Below, piece after piece: positions 1 to 10,884 of a stretch of 64,000 bases of DNA (position 1 is the stretch's first letter; every line of letters starts with the position of its first letter). The stretch lies in NCBI GenBank assembly GCA_020736575.1, contig JAGPYM010000007.1, positions 1,798,001 through 1,862,000 of the forward strand, read 5' to 3'. The notes under the pieces were generated by a model. The model was not told where the DNA came from, did not search any database, and saw nothing but the letters and a program-made list of their open reading frames with translations. This DNA comes from Thelonectria olida. Its lineage: Eukaryota > Ascomycota > Sordariomycetes > Hypocreales > Nectriaceae. Made by a program: the position numbers and the translations under genes.

Positions 1-1
1 T

Positions 2-976
2 GCAGAGATAGCAGATGAAGAGACGATGAGACCTTTACTGATGAGAATCTGTGACACGCAATGGCAAGGTTTCATGCCTTGGTTTGGGATATGCTGGTCC
101 GAAAAAGCTTCGCTCTATTGGCACAGCTCACCAGAAGACTTCACAACCCTCATGGTAGCATCGTTTTGTGGAGTGCTCGAGGTGGTGAGGCAGCTATTGA
201 AGGCAAGCGATACCAAACTTCACGCAACGTCGCCATCAGACAATCGATCAGCGCTATCATGGGCCGCAGAAAGAGGCCATGTCGATGTCGTCAAGTTGCT
301 GCTTGACAAAAAGGCTCGGGGTAAGGGGGGTCTTGTCGGGCGTCTTTTCTCCAGGAGCGCCGATGTCAACATCAGAGATTGGCAAGGGCGTTCACCGCTC
401 TCGTTAGCCGCGCAAAACGGACATGAAGGTGTCGTGAAATTATTCCTTGCTACGGGCAAGGTTGATACCGATATAAAGGGACATGGAAGCTTATATCAGG
501 AGTCCCTCAGTTTCGCCGCAGAGAATGGGCACAAGGATGTTTTTAAGTTACTTGTCGCAGCAACTGACAGCAATTCAAACGCGTGGGGTCGGTTTGGGTG
601 CACAGTGATGAGGTCTGCCATTGTAAAGCGCAAAGTCGAAATGGTCAAGCTGCTGCTTGATATTGGCAAGGTCAATGTCAACGCAAAGAAGGAGGATGGG
701 TATACGGTGATAATGTGGGCCATTCAATGGGGAGATATAGGCATCGTCAAGTTGCTGCTTGATACTGGCAAGGTCAATGTCAACGCAAAGGATAAACTTG
801 GGGACACCGTGATAATGCAGGCTATTGCAAAGGGCAATTTAGGGATCGTCGAGTTGCTACTTGATACTGGCAAAGTTGATCTTCATGCAAAAGGTAGGAA
901 CGGGTGGACAGTATTGTCTTATGCTAACACGTTTTCTGGTAAAGAGGTTAGCAAGCTGTTGCGTTCTTATCTTTAG
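2..976 (+). CDS. Ankyrin-repeat protein, 3' part (NLR-type)
   Basis: The reading frame is open from the left edge and ends at TAG 974-976, so the gene starts outside the window; the first ATG (26) is probably internal. About seven ankyrin units are visible (for example ALSWAAERGHVDVVKLLL and PLSLAAQNGHEGVVKLFL), many followed by the fungal-type linker TGKVxVNAK. Ankyrin arrays of this style usually form the C-terminal ligand-sensing part of fungal NACHT or NB-ARC STAND proteins. No NTPase domain is visible here, so NLR membership is inferred. The last three units repeat with a 102-nt period and are nearly identical in DNA, a sign of recent unit duplication or concerted evolution. Confident for ankyrin repeats, moderate for NLR. 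Confidence 0.8.
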   Translation, partial: AEIADEETMRPLLMRICDTQWQGFMPWFGICWSEKASLYWHSSPEDFTTLMVASFCGVLEVVRQLLKASDTKLHATSPSDNRSALSWAAERGHVDVVKLLLDKKARGKGGLVGRLFSRSADVNIRDWQGRSPLSLAAQNGHEGVVKLFLATGKVDTDIKGHGSLYQESLSFAAENGHKDVFKLLVAATDSNSNAWGRFGCTVMRSAIVKRKVEMVKLLLDIGKVNVNAKKEDGYTVIMWAIQWGDIGIVKLLLDTGKVNVNAKDKLGDTVIMQAIAKGNLGIVELLLDTGKVDLHAKGRNGWTVLSYANTFSGKEVSKLLRSYL

Positions 977-1993
977 GGGATTTTGTTTCTGTTTTCTTCC
1001 TCCAGTGGTTCATTAACCCTTAATAGAACTACACATTCACCTGTGGTCCTTTGCCAGATAACCATCGTCCTGCGAGTATCAGATCTAAGGAAATAAGGAC
1101 ATAGGGTCGAGAAAACCATCCTCGGCTCGAGGTACTGAAACTAAGGCTCACTGAGACTCTCATGGCTTTAAGACGGCGTCTCATGTAAGATTTATGTTAC
1201 TAAGCAGCAATAGCTCAATATTATGTTTCGCAATTTGGTTGCCTGAAAACCCATGAATATGAAACGCTGGCCCGAGCTGCACGAGGGAACAAACAATAGT
1301 TAGCAGTCGACGAACGATGATCGTAGGTACCTTCAATATGAAACTGGAGTATACATCTTTGCATTAAATACCAAACCCACATGAATATCTACTACGTTAA
1401 CAGCTTCGTTTCATAAGAGAGAGGATTTTCGTGGTCGTCTGTTCGTCCTTCAGACGAGTTGACTATTTAGGAATTTCCCTGCCGAATGGGGATTGCTTCA
1501 ACAAGCCATAATCTTCCAATGTTTCAAGGTACTCATGCTCTCGCACAATGTCACGGGTCTCTATTTCTTGGCAGCGGAGGAGTGTGGCTACATTGCCTGT
1601 AATTAGGGCTATAACAATCTCGTCCACGTATTGTAAGGATTGGGGACGAATTGAATGGGGAAAAAAAGGTAGGTTGCAGATATATTTAGCCTGCCGGAGC
1701 TAACGGAGGATTCACGGAAGCGTATTTGAGAAAAACCCGAAGACACGCAGGATTAGATCTTTCAGACGGCGGAACCTGGGCCAGGACGGCTTGGAGAGAA
1801 TCTTGTTCAGAAGGTTCGAATCATGAGCCGATGCAGTCTACAAAGGAAGACATAGAAGGTCCATAAGGTTCTTCCGATGAAGTCACATTCACTCTCACAA
1901 CACAGATATCGAATAACTCCGAATCTCTTTCTTGGCCCAACTGTAACGTTCGTCCCCTCCCCAAGACAGCCAAAGCGACTCACAATATTCGTC
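977..1993. other. Gene-free stretch
   Basis: Moderately AT-rich intergenic DNA between the ankyrin gene and the small secreted protein. Only short shadow ORFs are present, and I see no repeat, RNA gene or transposon feature. Confidence 0.5.
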
Positions 1994-2442
1994 ATGCACA
2001 CTACTACGATCTTTGCTTCAGCCCTAGCTCTAGCACAAGCTGCCGTTGTTGCCCCTACCGCTACTAAACTCGAAGCTCGTGAGCTCACACAGACTTGGCC
2101 TGAGCCCATTGAAGTTCAATAGCGATTCGCTGGCGGTTAGTGTGGCATTCACGTCCATGCCACCATACGCTCGACTCCAGCACTCGTTCTGGCTGGATCA
2201 AGATATACGATGCCAACGGATACCTCATCTTCCAGAATGATGAGATATGGCAGGATCAGGGCTCTACTAACTATCTCACGGCCGAGTTTCGATATGGAGC
2301 CAATGAGTGGAGGAGCGGCAAGGCCAACTCTGAGCTGAAGAATGGGAATTTGTTGATTTGCAGTGTCGGAAATTGGAACCTCCCCAGCGGACTGCTCCCT
2401 AGCTTTGAGGAGATTGACTTGGACTGCGGCTTTTTCTGTTAG
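1994..2442 (+). pseudogene. Small secreted protein, frame-broken
   Basis: ATG 1994 opens a clear signal peptide (MHTTTIFASALALAQAAVVA), then a short segment that stops at 2120-2122. Coding-like sequence continues in the next frame (about 2115-2165) and then in a third frame to the stop at 2440-2442, which carries the segment SGWIKIYDANGYLIFQND. I found no GT-AG intron that joins these frames in phase, so there appear to be two single-base frame changes. The gene is either a decaying copy or carries consensus errors; one change lies by a CCC run. The product would be a roughly 140-residue extracellular protein. I do not recognise the family, and an effector-like role is only a possibility. Confidence 0.5.
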
Positions 2443-2703
2443 AAGAGATAAAGGTTTACTACTTTAAAACGATCTGTACTTTTGCCTGTCTTGAATATTC
2501 GTCACTTTTTCCAGATGCCTATTTCGAATTTTTATCGATTAGACTCCGGAGAGGACTAACTCCAGATCCTTTCAGAGCACGCTGGATGTTCAATAATGAT
2601 AAACATGTTCAATGAAGATTTGGGAATAATCAACAAATGCTATTATATATTGCTGTAGAGATGAACGCTTCCTAGTTTCCTGTGGGTTCACAGTTAGACC
2701 TCC

Positions 2704-4268
2704 TCATTCTACGTGAGTGGTCGCCTGGATCTTCTGGCCTGGAGCCTCAACATGAGTGGCGCTCATGATCTCAATATCCTTTGGATTTTCAGGTTTGATG
2801 CCAACCTCAGTAGCGCGATGGCTGTCCATGAGCTCCCGGTTCCACACGTTCAGCCAAACAGGATACACAAAAGCCAAGATATATCCGACAAGGGGAATCA
2901 CCATGGCAGTGGAAGCACTAGTAGCGTCCATCAGAGCGCCGGTAGCAGGCGTGAAGACTGTGGCGCCTGAGATGGCAGCAACGAGGAAAGATCCGCCTCG
3001 CTTCGTGTGGCGGCCGAGGCCACGGAGACCTGCAGGATGGTTAGCCCATATCATTCAGCATGAGGCTGCCATTTGAAACTCGACATACCTGTCGCAAAAA
3101 TACAAGCGAAGCAAGCAGACTCGCAGCAAAATACCATAATTAGGACGCCAATGCCAGCAATTCCCTTGGTAGGGATCGCTGCCGTCATAAACACAGCACA
3201 CCCTGCCATATAAGCCGCTAGAACCAGACGAGGCTTGAAAGCGGGCAAAACCATGAGTCCGGCTGCAATAAATCGGTTTGCCGTGTACAGTCCCTGCGAG
3301 ACAGCGAGCAGATCCGAGGCCTGGGCCTTGGTCTTGCCATGATCCATGCAGTAGTTAATAAAGTAATTAGCCACGGCCACTTGGGCGCCGACGTAGCAGA
3401 ACTGAGACCACACGGCGAGGAACAGGTTGTATTGCTTTCGGAACGGACCCGGGTCGTATTCGCCAATCTCGCCTTCGAGGAGAGCCATGTCGGCATCTGT
3501 AATCTCAGGCAAGGGGATGAAGAAGAAGACGACAATGAGACAAGCGACAAAGCCTGCTACGCCGAGGTAAACCCACTGGACGTTGGCAAGGGAGTCTTCG
3601 GTATCGATTGTGTCGGCGAAGAACACTCGAGAGGCAAGGAGGGGGGCGACGAATGAGCCAGTTCCCTGGACACCCTGAGCAATATTGAGTCGGACTTCGG
3701 AGTACTTGGGAGGCCCGCAGATGGCGAGGAAGGGGTTGGCAGCCGTCTCGAGAGTAGATCTGTACGTAGAGATATGAGCTGGGATCTGAGAAGATGAAAC
3801 CGGAAATGTTGACGTACAGTCCACAGCCGACGATGAACATGGAGCCGCAGAATCCACCAAACGACTTCTTCAAGCCAGAGGGCCAGAAAAGAAGGCAACC
3901 AACAGCGAGAATACTCAGACCCGTGATGAAGGTGATGCGATAACCGAACCTTCGAAGAATCCATCCCGAGAGCGTTGGAGGGCAAATGAAGTAGGCGCCA
4001 AAGTAGGCAGCGGCCAACCCAGATGCCATGGAGCCGCTGATGTTCAACAAAGCCTGGAAGTGAGAGTTGAGGACGTCGAGGAGACCGTAAGCAAAGCCCC
4101 AGAGGAAGAATAGTGTGGTGACTGCGTGTAAGTTAGGTATGGGCGTTCTCAACACCACTAACACAAGGATGCCCTACCTGATGCGTTCGGCACCAATGAC
4201 TGCCGCACAGTCAAGTGAACCGCTGCGGCAACATTGTTGTCAGTGACGAGGCTCTTTCTCCCCCACAT
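2704..4268 (-). CDS. MFS permease, FHS (fucose permease-like) family
   Basis: Four exons on the minus strand (4268-4178, 4121-3818, 3759-3089, 3029-2704) join in phase to give 463 residues. The hallmark TTLFFLWGFAYGLLDVLN in helix 1, with about 12 predicted membrane segments, places it in the FHS branch (fucose/galactose/GlcNAc-type permeases) of the major facilitator superfamily. It should be a plasma-membrane proton symporter for a monosaccharide, but the substrate cannot be read from sequence. The start was chosen because exon 1 (MWGRKSLVTD...) joins exon 2 exactly at a GTAGGG donor. It lies on the same strand as the sugar porter at 5374-7418, which suggests a sugar-uptake locus. Confident on family, low on substrate. 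Confidence 0.85.
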
Positions 4269-5373
4269 GATGGCGATTTGTCGGTGGAGTTAAGTTGGTT
4301 GAGGAGAATGGGCAAAGATGGAGCTGATGAGATGGCTCTTCACTGGGGAAAAAGTCTAGATATAAAAACACGACGAAACCATCCCCAGATTCCCCACGGA
4401 TGAATCAGGCTAGGGCTTTCAACTAGCATCAAGGTCGCCTCGACAATAGGGGGGATCCTCGTGCGAGACAGGCTACGAGTGGGCTAGTTCGGGCGAAGAG
4501 CTACCGAGCCGAAGAGCCATTCCAGCGCCAGGACGAAGCCCGATGGTGTCCTCGCCCAATGGTGTCCTCGCCCAATGGTGTCCTCGCCCAGTGAGGCTCG
4601 GGTTAACTTTGTCGCAATGGGCTTAACAGCCCTGACAGCCATGCTATCTGGGGTTCCTAGCGCACCTTGGCTCCCCGCATCACGCCGGGGCCCCGCAAAC
4701 CAGACGGCGTGAATCTGAGGACCTTCGGCCTCGGGAGCCCGAGATCTGCTGTTGGGTCGGATCACGCGCGGGCGGCTGAAGGGATGTTCGGGCTCTCCTA
4801 GGGCGTCGTCTCCAAATCTCCAGCCAACGCGTTGCCCTAAGGGGATGTTTTAGTCAACCTTCGGCGTAGAAGGCCACGAGGTCGGCGTCATATCGAGCTA
4901 GAGGACCTTACTCGATTTCTGGAAGTGGCTGTTTATTCGTTCCCCGTACGAGGTCCGCGGATAGATCTCGTATAGACGCCGAGGTTACGTTCATGACTCG
5001 GCCTCCGTTTGCTAATCATTTTCTTCCTTTCATTCACACCTGAGAAGCGAATAATGCTCTTAATTGCCTCGACTCGCCTCATCTTAGTATTTTCCAATGT
5101 ATTCTGCTCATAGAGCCAAAAGGGCTGCTATTAGAGGTACACAGTACAAATTGATAAGGCTAAAGCCAACATTACACACATCACAGGAATGTTCTCCCTA
5201 AAATCATCACAATTAGCACTCGGCTCATATCATGTTGGTATAAATCGACCATATCGAAAATTGTTAATAATTATTCCTAAGACTAAAACTGCCGATTCAC
5301 TACCTCCGTACCTAATATGGACAGGTGTTGGTTACGTTCATGTTGGAGGACACTGGAACCTTCATCTCATCGC
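4269..5373. other. Gene-free stretch with GC-rich block
   Basis: Promoter side of the FHS permease and 3' side of the sugar porter. About 4440-5000 is noticeably GC-rich and holds a short tandem repeat (separate entry). 5030-5300 is AT-rich. No ORF here resembles a known protein. Confidence 0.5.
4545..4592. repeat. 16-bp tandem repeat, three copies
   Basis: The unit GGTGTCCTCGCCCAAT occurs at 4545-4560 and 4561-4576, and at 4577-4592 with one change (AAT to AGT). It lies in the GC-rich intergenic block. Confidence 0.9.
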
Positions 5374-7418
5374 CTAAGCCGTAGTCTCATTGCCACGCTT
5401 CTCCCTCATGACCTCCAAGAACAGGCGGTTCTTGATAGCAACATCATCAGAGCCGCCATAGTCCTTGAAAACCGCGTCCATGTCTTCCAGCGACTTTCCA
5501 CTGGTCTCGGGGACGATGTAAAAGGTCCAGACTGCAGAGAGAAGACAGAAGACGGCAAAGAAGACGTACGCGCCGAAGCCAGTGTTCTGCACCAGAGGAG
5601 GCGTAATCAAGCCCTGAGCTTGTCAGTAATCCTAGACATTCAATCATGGACGGAAACAGAGGGCACTTACAATGATAAAGTTGTTGATCCAGTTGGAGCA
5701 GGTCGAGATGGCAACACCCTTGGCACGGAGAGAGCTGGAGAAAATCTCAGAGGGCATGGCCCACGGGACAGGCCCCCAAGAAGCACCAAAGGCCAACATG
5801 TACATGAACAGGAAGGCAACGCTCGCCCAGCCCGCGTCGGTGTGGGCCTCCCAATTGTCGGAATACTTGCCGACGAGGATAGCAATGATGGTGTGGGCAA
5901 CAAACATGGCAACGCTGCCGATGATGAGGATCTTTCTTCGGCCGTATCGATCGAGGGTTGTGAGACTGGAGGCGACACCGACGAGCTGAGTCACGTTGAG
6001 GACGCCAGACATGATCAGCTGCATGTTAGAGTTGAGGCCCATGGTTCTAGCATTTCCGTTAGCAAACCCTCCAGAATACCTAGATTAATGGGAAAGCTGT
6101 TGCTCACTCAAAGAGAGTCGGCGAGTAGTAGATCAGCGCATTGATTCCGGTAAACTTCAGATGGTCAATAAATGTCTTCAAACAAATTTAGTCGCCGGGT
6201 CTTGGACTTACCTGCTGGAAGAACATCAGGCCAGCACCCACGTGAGTTCGGCGCCAGCATCCAGGTCGCAGACAGTCGGTCCATGAAGCAAACTCGAGTT
6301 TGATCTTGTTCCAGTTTCCTCCCTGGATGAGGTCGGGGTGACGCTGAGCAACAACTCCCTTCTGGAAACGGGACTCGGCGAGAATGTCAACCCATTCCCG
6401 CTGGACTCGCTCGTCGGTCATTGGCAGCTGTCGAAGCTTGGCCAGGTTGATCAGGGCTTCTTCCTCGCGGCCCTCTGCGGCGAGCCATCGAGGAGAGAAT
6501 GGCAGGAGGATAGCGCCGAATCCGAGCAATAGACCGGGAATGATCTGGATGAGGAAAGGGAGTTGCCAGGACCAGTGCGAGTCGATATACTGGGTTCCGT
6601 AGGTGATCCAGAAACTGATAACGATACCAATGACGATGCTCAACTCTTCGAACACGAGCAGAGTTCCTCGGATTTCGGGGGGAGAGATCTCGGAGATGTA
6701 GAGAGGAACAACCATGCTCAACCTGCGCAGATTTCATGAGTACCATATCGTCAGACGCGATCCGGAGAGAAGACTCACATTCCGATGCCGATGCCGCCAA
6801 TCAAGCGAGCAATTACAAGCATAACATAGTTGACAGAGCCGGTCTGCATAGCGGAACCAATAGTGAAGATGACGACCGCGATCATGATGGAGTACTTTCG
6901 GGAATACTTGTCGGCGACCCATCCTTGGTTCAAAGCACCTGTTTTCGCGACATTAGATGTCATGACACATTAGACCGAGGGCAATGGACCTACCAATGAA
7001 AGCACCGAGGGTGATCATGGCGGTCATGAGACCCTTGTAGAAGCCAGCTCCAGAGGCGTGCTCTGAAACCTCTGGGAAGCGGTCCAGAAATTGTTCCATG
7101 ACGAGCGTCACGGAAATCACACCTTGGCTGAAACAGGAATTAGTTCGTCATGTTCGTCGCTTTCGTTCGTTCGATTCGTCATGAGGGCTTACTCGTATCC
7201 GAACAGCAGACCGCCGATGGCGCTGAACGACGCACACAGGGCTACATAGCGAGAACTGAAGATGCCACGGAATCCTGTCGAGTCAGTGGGATCCTGCCAA
7301 GAGTCGGGAGACGCGAGTGCGTACCGGATGGTCCATATGGCTGGACCTCCCACTGGGAGGTCTGGCCAACCTCATCGTGTTCCAACTCGGTTTCGAGTTT
7401 GGCGTGGACGTGTTCCAT
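5374..7418 (-). CDS. MFS sugar transporter (sugar porter family)
   Basis: Eight exons (7418-7325, 7274-7193, 7127-6994, 6938-6779, 6722-6212, 6154-6108, 6046-5671, 5613-5374) join in phase to a 547-residue protein. Sugar-porter signatures appear in order: GGLLFGYDQGVIS in helix 1, the R-x-G-G-R-type loop replaced by NQGWVADKYSRK, PFSPRWL (PESPR motif) in the central loop, FTGINALIYYSPT, DRYGRRKILIIG and PETSGKSLEDMD at the C-terminus. It should act as a plasma-membrane hexose, pentose or quinate-type symporter. ATG 7418 is the first ATG of the open exon. A TATA-like element lies about 160 bp upstream. Specific substrate unknown. Confidence 0.9.
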
Positions 7419-8071
7419 GGCAAATATCAAGTAAAGAAGACCCGCTGTGATGCAGAAGAGTATCGACAGATCCCAGCAGACTGGCTCTCGGGGATATCAG
7501 AGTAGGATTCAAAGCTGATGCTCAAGGAGTGCCTGAGTTCAATTCAAAGCGGTGATCAAGCCAGTCTAGCAGCCGATCTTTATACTTTCTCTCCTCAACA
7601 CTCCCAACCCAATAACTACCTAGTCCTCTCCCCAAAGCCAGAGCCACTCAAAGACCAATCGGGGAACGTCCAATTCCCTGACCCAGCTCCAACCGTTCAG
7701 CACGGGGCCCCGCGGGGATAATCCAACTTGTCACAAAACCCCATGGCGCCCCGAGTCAGCCCACGATGCATTCTCCAACGCTAAGAGTCGTGTTGGAGAA
7801 TGCTGGCCCTGTGCTGAGAGGCTGGGGCACCCCAACATTGTGTGGGGTTGGGTGCTATTGCGCGGTTTTCTGCCCAATTTTCCCAAGGATCAGCATCGAC
7901 GAGAACCAATGACGCCGTCTATTTCCGCTCTCGTCATGCGGGGAATCTTCCTCCTGGCTTAAAAGAAACAGCATCCCCCTACTTTTCGGTGGATAAACCG
8001 GCTTATTGAGGAAGGTTCCCCGTCCGTTTGGCCCTTTATCAACCGTTCCGCCTTCTCGATATGGGGACGAC
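7419..8071. other. Divergent promoter region
   Basis: Intergenic DNA between the sugar porter (minus) and the Zn2Cys6 regulator (plus). This arrangement is common for a regulator and its target transporter. It holds a minus-strand TATA-like box at 7578-7584; no gene seen. Confidence 0.5.
7578..7584 (-). promoter_or_regulatory. TATA-like box of the sugar porter
   Basis: TATAAAG on the minus strand, about 160 bp upstream of ATG 7418. Recognised only by sequence and position. Confidence 0.4.
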
Positions 8072-10176
8072 ATGGCTCCAGGAAAGGGTCATGACTTTCA
8101 GATTGCTTGCTTGGTGAGTGCTGGACTTCTCTCCGTTGCAGGGATGGTTCAATGGCATTGTTCGGACGCCTCTCCGAGTGATGATCCTATCCCCATCCCA
8201 GTCAACGTTGGAGTTGCTTAGGGATATCAGCTAATATTGGGCAGAATTGTCGGAAGAGACACTCAAAATGCAGCTGGCCACAATCCAATGGATCAGGCAG
8301 AAGCAGTGAGACGGATCCATCATGCGACAGATGCATTGCTCTTGGAGAAACGTGCATACTCGGAGAGACCACGCGATTCAAACACCACTCAAATGAGTAA
8401 CGGCCCCGTCATGACTCCTCACCACCATGACGAGACGGTTGCTAACATGCCTGCCGGTATAGGTTTTGCGCCTCTGACCTCCAGCGTTGGGTCAAGTATC
8501 CGACTCGAGGTGAGAGTGGCCTGTGTTGAGAGCGGAGAAATGGAGAATTGCTAACTGCCGATCAGTGCGATTCGTTGACGAAACTGAAGATCTAGAAGCT
8601 CTCTACAACACCAACGATACAAGTCGTGCCGCATCGCGTTCTGCAGTCGGTTCTCCAACAGGGTTACCCCAAGGCAGCCATGCACCTCCACCAGTTCGAG
8701 AAGCATCAGCAGAACGATATGCATTCACTCAAATCAGGAGAGAACTCCCTCGCAACACCTCACCCCTCACGGCGGAGAGAGCCTTATCATGTCTTCCTTC
8801 AGGCTCGCAGCTTGGTCTCCACAACGATGCCGGATCGTACGACGGCGTCTGCTTCCCTCTCCAAAGCGTGCAGGAAGCCAGATTGATGAAGTATTACTTG
8901 GAGTACATGTGTACGTGGGTATGTGCCGGCATAGCATGTTGGGAGCCAACATGGTTGACATGGATAGTTTGACCTCTGCGATGCCTCACGACATTTTGCG
9001 CTCGAGGTTCCCAAGAGGGCCATGAAGTGCCCTACCTTGCTCAACGCCATCTTTGCCCTCTCGAGCAGGCACTTAAGCATGCACGAGCAGTTTGACGAAT
9101 ACGCGTCGACACGGTACCACCAGAACTGCTTACGAGAATTATCGAGCGTGTCCAATGATTCGTCTGCGCTTAACAACGATGACCTACTCGCGGCGACGAT
9201 TCTCTTGCGCACGCTGGAAGAGCTAGATGGTGAGCCGAGCCGCCTCGATCCACCAATGCTGCATGCATGCCAGGATCAGGATCAGACCGCTGTTGTTGGG
9301 GTCCACCGCTGACGAAGTTGTTATCCTCTCCCAGTTCCACTCCTAGGGACCGACCATGAGGGCCACTTGCTCGGTATTCAGGTGTTCATGAACGCCCAAG
9401 ACTCGTCCGTAGAATCAACCGAGCTGAGAAAGGCGGCCTTTTGGGTTGGTCTCCGTCAAGAGGTGACTATGGCCTTTGCCAGCCAGCGAAACATCAAAAT
9501 CTCGCTGACGCATCCCTTCATCGACCAATCCTTCAGCCCGGGGAGCGACGACGTGTGGGCGAACCGCATTATCGTGCACTGCGCCAACGTCATCGAGTTT
9601 TGCTTTGGAGACGGAGACCAAAAGGCAAGCGAATATCAGGCCCTGCGAGACTACGACCAAGGCTGGCTCCGCAGCCGACCGGCATCATACGTGCCCCTGG
9701 CGTACAGCCCAGCAGATGGGGGCTCCGGCAACCATTTTCCCCAAATCATTTACATGAATCATGCAGTCGGTTAGTAGAGACGCATCTCAGTCGCAAGTGG
9801 GTCGAAGGAATCTAACAGAAAGATGCACAACTCGCCAGTCATTGGAGCTGCTCACGCGACGCTGGCACGGGCGCTTCTCCGGTGCTACGACCCGACTCTG
9901 CCCAAGCTGGGCGTGGCGCGGATGGATGCGCAGCGGAGGCGAGAGGAGGCGGTCCAGGACGAGATACGACAGCTGTGCGGCATTGCCCTGTCTAATACGG
10001 GAACTATCCCGGCAATATTCACAGCTTCGCTCGGCATTGCCTCGTGCGGGGATCGCTTTAGCCGCGATGAGGAGCGCGCTGCCCTGCTGGACGTTCTAGT
10101 AAGAACCGAGAGGGATCATTTCTGGCCGACGGGGAGCGCCCAAATCAGTTTAAAACGGGCATGGGGCTGGGGGTAG
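8072..10176 (+). CDS. Zn2Cys6 transcription factor, fungal-specific TF domain
   Basis: Seven exons (8072-8113, 8245-8396, 8463-8509, 8566-8918, 8968-9229, 9335-9769, 9839-10176) join in phase to 542 residues. The zinc cluster is split by the first intron: ACL ends exon 1 and NCRKRHSKC starts exon 2, followed by CDRCIALGETC. Together they give CX2CX6C...CX2CX6C. Then come VRFVDETEDLEALYN and the regulatory core (HFALEVPKRAMKCPTLLNAI...), resembling ARCA-type/Fungal_trans_2 proteins. It should be a nuclear DNA-binding regulator. It is divergent from the sugar porter and upstream of the dehydrogenase at 10885, so those are candidate targets. A gene caller missing the 42-nt first exon would lose the DNA-binding domain. 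Confidence 0.85.
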
Positions 10177-10884
10177 AGGAGAAACGAGGGACTAGAAGTA
10201 CGACGTAGAGAATTGGAGAAGCACGCCCAAGCCGGGCAGTTTGAAGCGACCTTGCAACAATCCGTGAACATGTTCAAGCCGAAAATCCTTACCCCGTCAC
10301 ACCACGAGCAAGCCACTCCCCACTGCCAGCATGGAAGATGGCTGCAACGCTGCGGAGTGCCGTGACTGTCATGATCCCTGAGGCTTGCTCGAGACGGAGG
10401 GACGGCTAACGGAGAGTGGCCGAAAAAGGCTCCGAGCGCAGGCGTCTTCCCCAGATTCTGAGAATGGAAAAAGCGTCCGCTGAGGAAATGGTTCCGCCGG
10501 AGCGAATTGCCCCTGCCGCGGGCACTATTGCCTCTCCTTTCGAAACGGGCCAACCGTCCCGCTCGTGATGACCTCAAGTGTGGAGGATCTAGATCTCGAC
10601 CACCGCAGACAACTCCTCTTGTCTCAGCCAACACTCAATCATATCGCTTCTATTACTGCATGGCGTCGAGATAATTGGACATCAGCCTCTCCTGTTGGAG
10701 GCTCCGCAAACTAAAGATGCATCACGATGCACCTCCGCAAATCTCACAGAACATGGGCGCCCACTTCCCCAGCCTGTTCCATGAGAAGGGGCTATAAATC
10801 GAGAACCTAATCTTCATGTTCGACCGTCATCTGACCTCTTCATCCTGCTCATCTAAAAATCGTCCGTTCTTTCTATTCGCAGCC
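10177..10884. other. Intergenic promoter region
   Basis: Separates the regulator gene from the Gfo/Idh/MocA dehydrogenase. It contains a well-placed TATA box (10793-10799); no other structure recognised. Confidence 0.5.
10793..10799 (+). promoter_or_regulatory. TATA box of the dehydrogenase at 10885
   Basis: TATAAAT about 90 bp upstream of ATG 10885, a position typical of a strong fungal core promoter. Confidence 0.5.

Noticed and set aside
1811..1824. GGTTCGAATC, tRNA B-box-like
   Set aside because: No matching A box at the right distance and no cloverleaf arms.
2079..2181. GTGAGC...CAG intron in the small secreted protein gene
   Set aside because: Consensus sites are good but the join is out of phase with the downstream frame.
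5317..6144. 275-codon plus-strand frame
   Set aside because: It is antisense to the sugar porter exons, which have clear family motifs and in-phase introns. It is a codon-bias shadow.
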